From Cryptococcus deneoformans JEC21 (taxonomy: Eukaryota > Basidiomycota > Tremellomycetes > Tremellales > Cryptococcaceae): 64,000 nt of DNA. Below, piece after piece: positions 23,543 through 35,183 of this stretch. The notes below the pieces were generated by a model. The model searched no databases. It saw nothing but the letters and a program-made list of their open reading frames with translations, and had not been told where the DNA came from. The translations under genes were made by a program, and so were the position numbers. The first letter of the stretch is position 1. Every line of letters starts with the position of its first letter. The stretch covers positions 796,781-860,780 of the forward strand of contig NC_006679.1 of the NCBI RefSeq assembly GCF_000091045.1. Direction: 5' to 3'.

Positions 23543-26498
23543 ATGAGCTCTGCTGAGCCACCAGAAAATTTTTTTGACACCATTACACCTATTGAAGATC
23601 AATCCAAACCACGACTTCGGCAAGATACACCATTCCCCGAAATGACAACACCCCCTACAGACAAGGAATCCCTACAGAGGAAGATCAAACAGATAGAGGA
23701 CGAGAGAAAGCGGGAGAGAGAGGAGCACAAGCGCGAAATGGCGGAGCTACAAGCACAAATGCGAGGTCTTCTCAAACGCGAGGCCGAGAAGCGCGACCTC
23801 CCTCCGCACAATCCCGCCACTTCCAGCTTACCTGCCAAATCAGAGTCCCCTCATCCTCCTATTATGTATGATTCTCTCCCCCAACCCAAATATTCCTTTC
23901 CAGTCCTCTCTGAACATGCCGACGCAGCGGCTATTCACCAACACATCTCGAAGCTTCGCAGCATCTTTACCCTCATGGCCGCTGGTTACCGCTATGAACC
24001 CACCGCTTTTGAGGCCCGCAAGCTCGCCCACGCCGCCCAGTCTCTTACTGGTATCCGCCATCTTCAATTCCTCGAAGGTGATGGCCTCCAATGTCGCACC
24101 TTTGATGACTGGGCAAAAGCTTTCAAGTCTGCAATGCTTCCGCTCGGCTGGGTATCCGAGACCGAAAAGAAAATCTATTCTCTTCAACCCCAGCTCCTCC
24201 GACTTGACAAAATCCCATCGGCCATCATGGATTTCAAACAGTGGTTCGCCCTCCTGAAGGATTCCGACAGCCCCATGTCCGAAGGCGTCGCTACACACTG
24301 GCTGCGAAACCACATGACACCTGGTCTTTTGGCGGAGCTTGAACGGGACTTTGGTGGTGAGAATCAGCTTCGTCAGGCCAGTTTAGCTGAACTTCTCAAG
24401 CATATGGAAATCTGTGCCACCAGACTCCTTCGCTACCAGTCCGCTTTCGCCCCCATCGCGCCCACCCGCACGCCGATCGCTGCTGTCTCGCCTGAAGCGT
24501 CTTCGCCCATCGACATTGCTCAATGGCTCAACCCACGACTTCCGCTCCCCAAGGGTGGTGCTGGTCGCCGCGCTCGAGCTCACCTTGCCAGTGAACAGCG
24601 ATGCTTCCTCTGCCGCCAACCCGGTCACAAGTCTCCCGACTGCCCAAAGCGCAAGGAACCCACAGCAATCGCTGCTGTAAGCACCTTCGACCATGAGGAA
24701 GCGGAATTTGAGCAGGAGGAGGGAACTCTTGGCCATCGTCCGTGCCCTCAAACTCTGGCGGCCTCTCCTTCTGGATGTCCCCATTCAAGTTCAGACCGAC
24801 CACTTCACTCTCAAATGGTTCCTCCAACAGCGCGACCTATCCGAACGCCAAAAGCGCTGGCTGGGCATCCTATCCCGGTTCGACTTGCGTATTGACCACA
24901 TCTCAGGTGTCAATAACTTCATCGCAGATGCCCTCTCTCGGCTTGGCGGCGCCGACGATGAGCAGGATGGTATGGAGACAGCTGAAGTCAGTGTAGCAGT
25001 CCTCGGTCTCCTCGGCCAAAACACATCCACCATCACCAAGGTCGCGCAAGGCTACGCTCAAGATCAGGTCATGGGAGCATGGTTGCAAGAGGAGGATAGG
25101 GCACCTGGAGTAACGTTGGAGAATGTTGAGAATGGTCAAGGAGTACATCAGGTGTTGCGATGGGAAGGCAGGCTATGTGTGCCCGATACCAGTGAGCTCC
25201 GAGAAGGTTTCATCCACCAGTGTCATGATGATGTGGGCCATTTCGGCGTAGCGAAGACATTGGAGATGGTGCGCCGCAGCTATTACTGGGAGGGCATGAG
25301 GCAGGATGTTGTGGACTATGTAAGCTCGTGTGCACCCTGTCAGACTTCAAAGAGCACTACTGTCAAGCCCGCAGGCCGCCTTCACTCTCTACCAGTTCCA
25401 CAGGCGAAGTTTCTCGACATTGGCATTGACTTCGTGGGCCCTCTCCCCACATCGCAAGGTTTTGACCAACTCATTGTCATCACCGACCGCCTCACGGGTT
25501 ATGTGGTCCTCATTCCTACCACCATCACAGCAAATGCGCGAGAGGTTGCCCGACTTTTTTACGACCACTGGCTTTCCAAATTCGGCTGCCCTCGCTCCAT
25601 TGTCTCCGACCGCGGTAGCATCTTCCAGTCTGGGGTTTGGCGTCATGTCACCAAGCATATCGACACCAAGTCTATGCTTTCAACATCATATCACCCCCAG
25701 ACTGATGGTATTTCTGAACGGTCCAACAAATCAGTAATCGAGTCGCTCCGAACCCTCACTGACATCCGTGGGCGTACATGGGCTGACCATTTGCAGCGCA
25801 TTGCTTTTGCTCTCAACAACCATGTCCGTGCATCAACCAAGCACACTCCTGCCGAGCTGGTTTTTGGCAAGCGTCTCTCTCATGTTCCTCCCTTGGTGGC
25901 TGACACTCCAGCGAAAATTGCCGAAGCCTTGCAGTTCATGGTACCTTCGGAAGACGAATGGGAAGCAGCAGCTCGGCGTATGCGGCTCGACGAAGGGGAA
26001 GCACGAGACAACCTCCTCATGGCCAAACATCGACAAGCAGTTCAAGCCAACAAACATCGCCGGCCTGATCCCATTTACAAGGTCGGTGACCAAGTGCTGG
26101 TGAACACCCGTCATGTCAGGCATGAATACAAGTCCTCATCAGGCTTCAAAAATTCTGCTAAGTTCATCCCACGTTATGATGGTCCTTACACTATTGTCAA
26201 AGCTTTTCCAAATCAATCCCTCTATGAACTCGATGTCCCTGCTCGCGCCAATGACACCGCTCGACGCCATGTCTCCCTCCTCAAGCCTTACGTGGTCTCT
26301 GAACGTTATCATTCCTCGTCACCTCCCCTCCAACCCCAAGTCCCAGCTCCACCTCACCCCCAGGTCCTCGAGGTCCTTGACATCCGCACCAGGAAGAACA
26401 CTGAGGAGGTCCGAGTCCGGTTAGTTGGTGAGCCAGCCCTTGGCAAGTGGTTACCCCGAGTTGAAGTCGAGTTATGGGATGGTTTCAAGGCTGCGTGG
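23543..26498 (+). pseudogene. A2 gag-pol remnant, deletion of protease and RT
   Basis: Gag is nearly identical to A1 and includes the CCHC knuckle. At about 24723 the sequence jumps from GAGCAGGAGGAGGG to AACTCTTGGCC, which is RNase H. The deletion removes protease, RT and the start of RNase H and is not a multiple of three, so RNase H-integrase (24723 onward) is in another frame. The downstream frame reads RNase H end, HHCC (HDDVGHFG, CAPCQTS), DDE core (GIDFVGP, VSDRG, ISERSNK) and the tail, until the solo LTR at 26499. Unlike A1, the tail has CGA rather than TGA. The element cannot transpose on its own. Confidence 0.88.
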
Positions 26499-26916
26499 TG
26501 TAAGGCATGCATGCCAAACACGGTCATTATGATCCCAAGGTCTGTTTCACTTCATACATAGATTTGCTGCCGCTTTTCTCTTATTTTGATTCCGTTTATT
26601 TTGCGCGCTCCTCACAGGCCTCAAAGGAATTTGCAGCAAGGAAAAGCCTCTTTTTCTTTATCTTTAGAAAGAGAGCCCTTTTCCTTTGGTTGTCCGCGAC
26701 CTGCTGTAGTTCTTTTGAGTGCTTTAATTATAGCTTCGTTGACACTCTGCCCAGTGATCAACAAACATATGCAAACTCATAGACCGCTTCTGCGCCCGGA
26801 CAATCCAACTACCTCTTTCCTTGCCACCGACTAGACAACAGTCGTGTTCCAGCCGTCTCTCTTTCAAATCGAATCAAGCCGAACTCTTCAGTGAACATCC
26901 CCCCTGGGTTGTTACA
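26499..26916 (+). repeat. Solo A-family LTR inside A2
   Basis: 418 bp with perfect CGTGG duplications (26494-26498 and 26917-26921). It lies in the last codons of A2 pol, so an A element inserted into another A element and then collapsed to a solo LTR. Confidence 0.95.
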
Positions 26917-27118
26917 CGTGGGAGGTGTATGATGGCCCAGATGAGTTGTTGTTGGAGTAATTTTGATGTGTTTTTTTCTTTCTTCTTTCAAACATGGACC
27001 CCACTTATTACCCTTTAGCCTAGTTGTTTCACCAATGGACCCCACTTATTTTTTTACCTAGTTTTTCTTGCTCTCGCCTTTTCTTCCAAGACCATGGCCT
27101 TTTTCAGGAAGGGGAGGG

Positions 27119-27534
27119 TGTAAGGCATGCATGCCAAACACGGTCATTATGATCCCAAGGTCTGTTTCACTTCATACATAGATTTGCTGCCGCTTTCTCT
27201 TATTTTGATTCCGTTTATTTTGCGCGCTCCTCACAGGCCTCAAAGGAATTTGCAGCAAGGAAAAGCCTCTCTTCTTTATCTTTAGAAAGAGAGCCCTTTT
27301 CCTTTGGTTGTCCGCGACCTGCTGTAGTTCTTTTGAGTGCTTTAATTATAGCTTCGTTGACACTCTGCCCAGTGATCAACAAACATATGCAAACTCATAG
27401 ACCGCTTCTGCGCCCGGACAATCCAACTACCTCTTTCCTTGCCACCGACTAGACAACAGTCGTGTTCCAGCCGTCTCTCTTTCAATCAAATCAAGCCGAA
27501 CTCTTTCAGTGAACATCCCCCCTGGGTTGTTACA
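27119..27534 (+). repeat. A2 3' LTR
   Basis: 416 bp, preceded by the GGAAGGGGAGGG purine tract and followed by CTGAG, the second TSD copy in B1. Confidence 0.93.
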
Positions 27535-27787
27535 CTGAGGCGCGCGATAACCTCCTTGTGGCGAAGCATCGTATGGCCGTCCAGGCCAATCGCCATCGCC
27601 GTCCTGAAGTAGCCTACAAGGTTGGAGATTGGGTGTGGTTGGATACCCGAAATAGGTTGAAGGAATTTCGTGCTGGAGACGGGGAATATCGCGCTGCTAA
27701 GTTCTTCCCCCGCTTCCAGGGGCCTTACCAGGTACAAGAAGCTAACCCTGCCCTCTCAGTTTACCGTCTTCACATGAATGACCGGAC

Positions 27788-28731
27788 TGTAAGAGGCTAG
27801 CCTCCGACCCAGTGACCCACGGTCACCACCTTCCCCAGCTTCGAATTTCGAGCCGCGTTTCAATTTGCTTCCGCTTCTTCCTCCAAGTTGCGCGTGTCAA
27901 ATTGCATCCGCGCTCCCTTTCCCAGGCCACGTGCTTTATTTTTCCCCTGTTTCTCCGAGCCGCGTCTCAATTTACTTCCGCTCCCTTCCTCCAAGTCGCG
28001 CGCGTCAAATTGCATCCGCACTCTCCCTCCCAGGTCACGTGCATCATTTTACTTCCGCTTTTTCTCTTCTTGCTTTCTCTTCCATTTCTCGTCCTAAGTC
28101 CGAGTTTCTTGTCCGATTTTTCATGCCACAAGCCCCGGTGTTTACCGGGCTTTGGTCGCGACTGGTTTCGAGAGCGAAGGCAAAGTGCATGGAAAGGTTG
28201 ACACACAAATTCCTTTATTCTTTTATCCTTGTTGTGTTCAACCTTTCCTTCTTCCGACTTTACAGTCACAAGTACCTTGCCTTCTCCTCTGTAAGCAGAG
28301 CTCTCTACTAATTACTTTCTCCCCTCAGACCCCCCTGGCTAATCCTGATCAGTGTCCCTATCAATTCTTCATCTTGTCTCCTTTACTAGTCGCTGATAGG
28401 ACATAATCAGGTAAGCTTCGGGCTCTTCGGGTTTCACACAAATTCCTTTATTCTTTTATCCTTGTTGTGTTCAACCTTTCCTTCTTCCGACTTTACAGTC
28501 ACAAGTACCTTGCCTTCTCCTCTTGTCCCTATCAATTCTTCATCTTGTCTCCTTTACTAGTCGCTGATAGGACATAATCAGCATATGCATTTGGGATCTT
28601 GTTTGCTTCTCTCCAGTCCGAAGTTAAGCCTCGAGCCCTGCCAGCCCTAAGAGCCCACCAGTTCTCTCCAAGCCTTGTCCCTCCGAGCTAGCCCCAACAG
28701 TACAGTGAAGGTCTATTGTCCGGACCTTACA
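27788..28731 (+). repeat. Solo C-family LTR in B1
   Basis: 944 bp, TGTAAGAGGCTAGCC to GGACCTTACA. The flanks CGGAC (27783-27787) and TGGAC (28732-28736) are a TSD with one mismatch. It separates the GPY-like region from the B1 tail. Confidence 0.92.
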
Positions 28732-29398
28732 TGGACATACCCAAAATTCCATGGTCATCTCCTTAAGCCTTATCTGTCGTCGCCTAGGTTCCATCAAACA
28801 TCACCAGTAACCCACCAATCGGACACTGGACGTCGCAGCATCCTCCAAATCCTGGATGATCGAGTGTATCGCGGTCATAGGCAACTCCGGGTAGTACTCA
28901 GCGGCGACGGTCCTAATGGCCAATGGCGGAATCTCGACGATTTGCGTACACACGATGGTTTCCGGGCCTTATATGACGAATATATAGGCGACGACGAACT
29001 GGCCTTGTGAGTTCCCTTCCTGTTTGCCCCTGTTTTCCTTGGTACTTTCTTTTTCTGTCTCTCTTTCCGTGTAAATCGGGGGCTGCTTGCGCTTCTCTGT
29101 GGGTTTTTTGGCCATTATTGGTTTTTTTCCCTGGCTTGCGCTCAGCAAGACTAAATTAACAGGACTTTCTCACAGAGTGTTCTCCTGCCCAGTCCTTCCA
29201 ACGTGGATGGATTTGGAAAGTAACGTGTTGACAGGGGGGCGCTGGCAGTCCCCACGGCCTGGTGATCGTTCGTTCTTTTGCCTCTATTCTCTCTTTTTCG
29301 ATTTTTACGTTCCTTTGCCTTATCTCTTACTTCTTTCTTTTATCTGTTTGATCTGGCCAGCCGAGCCTTCCCCTGGCTCTCATCTGGGCGGGGGAGAG

Positions 29399-29901
29399 TG
29401 TAAGTGCAGAGCCCTTACCACCACTCGTTCTCACCATATGGTAGGATTTATTCCTATGCATTGGTCGATGTTGGTAGGTGAGATTTGATGCCGAAACGCG
29501 TCTTTCGGACTTCGCCGAAACGCGACATCGAGCTCTGTCCGGCCTTATCCTATGCATGATATTTTATTCTCATGCATAGGACCGGCAATTGCTGCCGAGA
29601 CGCGGCGGCGGACTTCGCCGGATCTCTGTCCCTTTTTTTCGATGGACTTCTGTTTGTTTCTGCATACATCCATACATATATATATATATAGATCTCATAC
29701 ATAGTTATAGTTTTCTCTTTCTCTAAGCGAAACTCATGCATATCAACCATTGCTAGTTTCGCATCCAGTAGACCACTATAACTATAAACAAACACCGAAC
29801 GCTTCCGCGAACGCATCCGAACGCCCTCTAGACCTATACCACGAACGCCCATCCTTTCCGAACGCCCACCGAACGCAGTGAGGCACACCCCAGTGCCTAC
29901 A
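29399..29901 (+). repeat. B1 3' LTR (503 bp)
   Basis: Same length and ends as the 5' LTR, including the 11-bp hairpin (29549-29580) and the GAACGC cluster. Followed by TSD AGAAA. Confidence 0.93.
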
Positions 29902-31806
29902 AGAAAGGAGAAAAAAACAGCTATAAGCATGGGGGTCATGGGCTGACTGTAAATTCTTGTCACCAGATCCAGGATGGATAAGATGGGGAAGGAGAACGCA
30001 GCAGGTAACCACTCCTGAGCGCAGCCTTTTAAGATTTAGTCTTGTTGAGCACAAGCCAGGGGAAAAACAAACCATAAAGGCCAAAAAAATAACCCAACAG
30101 AGCAGCCCAAGCCAAGCCATGACAATATGGAAGAAAAGAAAAGAGGAGAGGAAACCAGAAAATAAGCAAAAAGGAAGAGAAGAAATGAGCCAGAAAAGAA
30201 GAAGAGAGAAGAAGATAAAAAGAAAAAATGAAGAGAGAAAAGAAAATGGAAAGGAAGAAGGAACAGGCGGACGAGAAAGAGAAAATAAGGAGAGGAATAG
30301 AGAAGAATAGGAAGGAATGATCAAATGGCAAGATCATCAGGACCCAAGTACTCCTCATACAGGGACTGGAAACCAGCCAGAGGGCGGAGGTCGTCCAGGT
30401 AGCGCCATTGGCCAGTGGGACCATTGCCAGAGAATACCACACGAAGCTGACGGCGACCACGGAACTCACGATCATCCAGAATCTGTAATAACCTTGGGGA
30501 GGAACTAGAGGAAGGGCTTGATGGCGCTGAAGAAGTCAGAGGGGAGGTCTGATGAAAGCGAGAAGATGAGAGGTAGGGCTTGAGAAGGTTGGCATGGAAC
30601 TTGGTGTAACTGCCAGAGGGAGAGTCTGGAAGATCCAAGGTATACACTGAGCGGTCGGAGTGAGCAGCCAGTACCTTGTAAGGACCTTGGAAACGTGGGA
30701 AGAACTTAGCAGCACGGAAATCCCCATCACCAGACTTGAACTCTTTGAGTCTATTGCGAGTATCCAACCAGACCCAATCTCCAACATTGTAAATGATCTC
30801 CGACCGACGGTGGCGGTTAGCTTGGATAGCCATGCGATGCTTAGCCAAGACCAGGTTGTCCTGAGCGTCGGCCAGGAAGAGATCTTGTTGAGCAGCAGCG
30901 GCGGTCCAGTCAGCACGAATAGGGATGGACTCGCGAGTGAAGGGTGGCGGGCGGGCGGGCGATGCCAGGAAGCGTGCGGAGGCGGCGGCCAAAGACAAGC
31001 TGAATGGGAGAGTACCCTGTAGAACGACGGACAGTATTGTTCATAGCCTGAGAAATACGAGGAAGGAACTTAGCCCATGAAGTGCCCTGTCTGTTAACCC
31101 AACTCCGCAACAATTGTCCTACTGTCTTGTTTGATCTCTCTGAAGTCCCATCAGTTTGCGGATGAAAAGCAGTCGACATCTTCAACCGGACACCCTGTTC
31201 ATCCCAAAGGGTTGTCCAAAAGCGAGAGGTGAAGAGAGCATCACGATCCGAGGTGATGGAGAGCGGTAAGCCATAGCGAGAGACCCAACAGTTCCAGAAG
31301 AGAAGGGCGAGGTCGCGAGCGTTGAGGGTGGTGGAGCATGGGACGAGTTCGATGAAGCCAGTTAACCGGTCGGTGATGGTGAGGAGATAGTCGTGGCCGC
31401 CAGCGCTGGGTAGAGGACCAACAAAATCCATAGCGATATCGTCGAATTTGTCGCGAGGGACCGGCAGCGGATGCAAGGGACCGACGGGTTTTTTGGTGGA
31501 TGCATTTGGCTGTTGACATGAGTGACAAGCACGGACGAACTCACGGACATCTCCAACCAAGCCTTCCCAGAAGTAGCCTTCACGTAATACCTCCACTGTT
31601 TTCTCTATGCCCAAGTGTGCTGCAGTGCCTTCATGTGCTTGACGCATAAGGTCCTCACGAAGAGTGTCAACGTCGGGGATGCAGAGGCGGTTATCGAGAA
31701 GGAGGAGAGTATGAGTGTCATGGGGGATGGTAGAGACGCCAGGAGCTGTGGTAGGATCAGCGAGCCAGTCCTTGAACAGATTCTCACGGTCATAACCCTG
31801 GGCAAT
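29902..31806 (-). mobile_element. D element, 3' noncoding and integrase part
   Basis: Minus-strand continuation of D beyond the B1 insertion: purine-rich 3' noncoding sequence (29902-30320), then pol. It ends at GCAAT (31802-31806, ATTGC on the minus strand) against a C LTR. The matching ATTGC lies at 50670-50674. Confidence 0.85.
30321..31806 (-). pseudogene. D pol C-terminal part (integrase and tail), frameshifted
   Basis: Reads from TIAQGYDREN through HHCC (HEGTAAHLG, CHSCQQ), a DDE core (AMDFVGP, TSDRD, TSERSNK) and RRLRTLPG. Near 30950 a third copy of a GCCC-type unit (CGCCCGCCCGCC) shifts the frame. It continues FTRESIPIRADW, then LVLAKHRMA, FQGPYKV and a tail ending YLGPDDLAI with stop at 30321. 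It is clearly related to B integrase but a distinct family. Gag, protease, RT and RNase H of D are absent here. Confidence 0.85.
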
Positions 31807-32684
31807 TGTAAGGTCCGGACAATAGACCTTCACTGTACTGTTGGGGCTAGCTCGGAGGGACAAGGCTTGGAGAGAACTGGTGGGCTCTTAGGGCTGGCAG
31901 GGCTCGAGGCTTAACTTCGGACTGGAGAGAAGCAAACAAGATCCCAAATGCATATGCTGATTATGTCCTATCAGCGACTAGTAAAGGAGACAAGATGAAG
32001 AATTGATAGGAACAAGAGGAGAAGGCAAGGTACTTGTGACTGTAAAGTCGGAAGAAGGAAAGGTTGAACACAACAAGGATAAAAGAAATAAAGGAATTTT
32101 GTGTGTAACCCAAAGAGCCCGAAGCTTACCTGATTATGTCCTATCAGCGACTAGTAAAGGAGACAAGATGAAGAATTGATAGAAACACTGATCAGGATTA
32201 GCCAGGGGGTCTGAGGGGAGAAGGTGATTAGTAGAGAGCTCTGCTTACAGAGGAGAAGGCAAGGTACTTGTGACTGTAAAGTCGGAAGAAGGAAAGGTTG
32301 AACACAACAAGGATAAAAGAATAAAGGAATTTGTGTGTCAACCTTTCCATGCACTTTGCCTTCGCTCTCGAAACCAGTCGCGACCAAAGCCCGGTAAACA
32401 CCGGGGCTTGTGGCATGAAAAATCGGACAAGAAACTCGGACTTAGGACGAGAAATGGAAGAGAAAGCAAGAAGAGAAAAAGCGGAAGTAAAATGATGCAC
32501 GTGACCTGGGAGGGAGAGTGCGGATGCAATTTGACGCGCGCGACTTGGAGGAAAGGAGCGGAAGTAAATTGAGACGCGGCTCGGAGAAACAGGGGAAAAA
32601 TAAAGCACGTGACCTGGGAAAGGGAGCGCGGATGCAATTTGACGCACGCAACTTGGAGGAAGAAGCGGAAGCAAATTGAAACGC
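31807..32684 (-). repeat. C-family LTR, 3' LTR of the C element inserted in D (main part)
   Basis: Begins TGTAAGGTCCGG next to D's ATTGC. It is cut at ACGC (32681-32684) by element E and resumes at 43186-43256. Together, minus the 4-bp duplication, they give 945 bp, the full C LTR length. Confidence 0.9.
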
Positions 32685-33212
32685 TGTAGCGTAAAACCCC
32701 TAAAGTCTCCTACGGATATGCTTCCATTAGGTTCCGTCGGCCTCCACCCATGATATCCAAGGCTGATGACGGACTGTACGACTGTAAAGGCTGCTAGGGA
32801 ATATAGCCTCCCAAAGGTTTGGCTGTGGTGGTCATAGTACATACGATGGAAGTACCCTATGTATCTGGTGATAGATTGGTATAGTGGTATAGTGGTAACG
32901 ATTAGTTAAGCTCGGGTCTCATGTCGAGCTGGCTGGTGTTGCTGATACAGTCCTGCTGTACTTGCGCTATAAAGCGTCTGCCTATAAGGCTGCATATATG
33001 AAGATAGATTATATCTAAGGAGAACATCATAGATAGCTAGCCTAGAATGGACTAAGTACCCAGAGTGAACTAAGTAAAAGAAAGTAAAAGTAATAAGGTA
33101 TCCCACTTCAGCAACGGCTCTACTCTGCTCTTGATCCCTGCGGTAACCTCCGTCATGTTGATAAGTGGGTGCTCGAAGTGATGTGACATGGCCGTAGGCC
33201 CATTGCACTACA
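32685..33212 (-). repeat. E 3' LTR (528 bp), left copy
   Basis: Minus strand TGTAGTGCAATGGGCC to GTTTTACGCTACA, preceded on that strand by a short purine run (TTCGGGGGATA). Confidence 0.93.
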
Positions 33213-33906
33213 TATCCCCCGAACTAATATGGTTAGTCCCCTAACCTCTATCTCCTCCTGGTCTTCGGAACACAGTTAGCAAGCCAAACTTTTCTACCTT
33301 GAAAGAATCGTATGCTCCAGCTCATCCGACAAGCCAAGCCCGTGAAAGTCAGTAGTCTCGTACCAATAGTCGATATCTGATCGCTGCCTATTGGAGTCCT
33401 ACCCTCTCAGCGTCTTTCTTGAGCGAATTGTGATCAAATCCTACAGCGGCAGCGTGTGGTCGGATATAGCTCCTTCGGCCAGTCGATCCCCACAGCACTC
33501 CGTGTAGACAGTTGATGCTATCAATGAACACTGTTCCCGAGTCCCGATCCCGATGGGAGTTGATATTGTGGTTGTACTGTACTCGGCCATACCTGCTAGG
33601 GGGTGATGAATGTCGGAAGCCCAGACTCACAAGGCTCGCACATCCCCGGCTTAGATTCTTCCACTTAAGGTTGTAACTTCATCAGTTATTTCCGGTTGCG
33701 TCGTGTGATGACTCGTATGTCGTATTTCTTATCTTTCCTCATAAGTGGAGCATGGCCCCTTGAGCTTCTGACTACAAAGTCAGCTGACCAATCTTGGTTT
33801 TCTTCTCCTGTTGTTCATCAGAGGAATGGCTATAAAGCCTTGAGGCTACACTAACTATGTGCATAGGCTACTTCCGGTTGAACGGATAAGGCGTAAGATC
33901 TATAAC
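33213..33906 (-). other. E 3' noncoding region
   Basis: About 690 bp between the extra ORF and the 3' LTR. Only short ORFs without domains were seen. Its mirror would lie beyond base 64000. Confidence 0.5.
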
Positions 33907-34890
33907 CTAAACCTTCTTGCGTTTGTAAGCGGCAGGCCTAGGGAACATATCCTGTGAGTCCTCAGACCAAGCAAAGGTCCTCGGCGAGTAGTCACAGTAG
34001 TACCCCATGGCCCTCAAGTTGGCGAGAGCCTCAGACCTATAGGCCTTCCCATACTTGGCGGCCCAAGTCTTGGCCTTCTTCACCGCCTCTGGGGAAGCAT
34101 CCCGGTGAGCGTGCCAGTAGCGGTAGCGGGAGAGCTCGGGGTGCTCCTGGCTTTCCACCAGTTCAAAGCGCATCCACGCCTGCTCAGGGCGAAGAGACTT
34201 GCCATTGTAGACGCCAGTGACCTTTCGCCAACCGCTGTCTGGCTGCGAGTATCGGTAAAGGTTCTTGCCAACAATCTTGTGGTGACGGGCAACCCAGTCT
34301 GCAAAGAGACAGTCGTTTCCCTTGGCGTGGGTAGAGTCACACCAGTAGCATTGCTCTCGGTGGTCGGAAGGGAGTTCCGGGGTGTCTTCATAATGGTAAT
34401 TGTCGTCCGAGTCATAGCCACCATCATCATTGCGATAATAACTAGGACTCTGATCAGCTCATAACTCATCTGACGATGAAAGGGAACGGGGTAAATACCC
34501 TTTGTCTCTGGAGTTGCCTCCATCGGCTTGGTTATGCTTCCTTTTTGCATTTGACACTTGGTCGCTGGATGCAGCGGTCGGAGTAGAACAGGATTCCTCC
34601 TCTGCCTCCGTCATAGGCTGATCTCTAGTAGACATAGTCTGTGCAGTAGGGGTAGGGGTACTAGCACCTAGCTGTTCGAAAGTTTCACAGAGAGAACTGG
34701 CAGTACTTGCGTTTTCTAGGGGAGAGCCAACCGACGAAGCCGGGCTAGCCATAGAGGGTGATCCTAGGTGAACAGTAGTCTTTGTTTCATAACACATGCT
34801 ATTACGTCTCTTTTCATATATATGGGCACCTGCATACTGCAGTACATCTTTTAGACATCTAACTTGGTCTTTTCGGCAGAAAGTTATCAA
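33907..34890 (-). pseudogene. E accessory ORF downstream of pol (one in-frame TGA)
   Basis: A single reading frame spans 34890-33907 with one stop, TGA at 34459-34461 (after SSSDEL, before ADQSPSYYRND): 143 codons, stop, then 183 codons. It lies 293 bp beyond the pol stop, same sense, inside the LTRs. The first half is Ser/Thr/Pro-rich with a basic KRKH patch. The second half has a zinc-knuckle-like CYWCDSTHAKGNDC (residues about 181-194, C-x2-C-x3-H-x5-C), a Trp/His-rich segment (FADWVARHHKIVGKNL) and a basic end (KRKKV). No membrane segment, so it does not resemble env. ATG at 34890 or later (MCYETK) could start it. Function unknown; whether TGA is a mutation, an error or a separator of two ORFs is open. 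Confidence 0.55.
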
Positions 34891-35183
34891 AATCCTTTTG
34901 TTCTTCGGCAGAACGTTATCAGAAATCCTTTTGTTCTCTAGCAGGAGCCAGGTACTAGAATGTGCCGATTTCGGCAGACTGATTCACACTTCTTATTGTT
35001 CTTCGGCAGGAATCAGGTCCCTTTTGTTCTAACTTCTTTTGTTCTCAGTCGTATGCGGACCGATTCACGTTTATAGTATCCTTACGGATAACTCTTCATT
35101 GCTATTTGTAGCCGGAAGCATTCTTCTGCTTGCCCATGGTTCGGGCTTTTATTTCATGTACGGTGTATACGTAATTGGATTAT

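Larger units (their letters stand above)
23102..27534 (+). mobile_element. Ty3/gypsy element A2, internally deleted, nested in B1
   Basis: LTRs of 416 bp at 23102-23517 and 27119-27534, flanked by CTGAG (23097-23101 and 27535-27539). Both LTRs share a one-base deletion (GCCGCTTTCTC) not seen in the other A LTRs, which supports a single integration. About 1.7 kb of pol is missing, and a further solo A LTR lies at 26499-26916. Confidence 0.94.
18963..29010 (+). pseudogene. B1 gag-pol polyprotein gene, split twice and frameshifted
   Basis: Coding blocks 18963-23101, 27540-27787 and 28737-29010 total 1553 codons once a 2-nt insertion near 22219 and the TSD copies are discounted. In order: gag with CCHC knuckle CYDCRKTGHQHSKC (301-314); protease LLDTGAS (D389); RT YVDD (736-739); RNase H FTDAS (D915); integrase with HHCC (HEGTAGH, CHLCQQ) and DDE core (AIDFVGP, TSDRD, TSERSNK); GPY-like segment FQGPYQV; and a chromodomain-like tail ending YIGDDELAL. 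Compared with B2, the extra AT after GATCC shifts integrase out of frame. ATG 18963 follows a short leader. The frame is otherwise intact, so B1 was probably active recently. Confidence 0.88.
18417..29901 (+). mobile_element. Ty3/gypsy element B1 with nested A2 and C LTR
   Basis: LTRs of 503 bp at 18417-18919 and 29399-29901, flanked by AGAAA on both sides (18412-18416 and 29902-29906). A purine tract (GGGCGGGGGAGAG) lies before the 3' LTR. It inserted in the 3' noncoding end of the D element. Its integrase is split by A2 (23102-27534) and by a C LTR (27788-28731). Confidence 0.94.

Noticed and set aside
30121..30310. Lys/Glu-rich plus-strand ORF as a coiled-coil protein
   Set aside because: It is the antisense of pyrimidine-rich 3' noncoding sequence of the D element.
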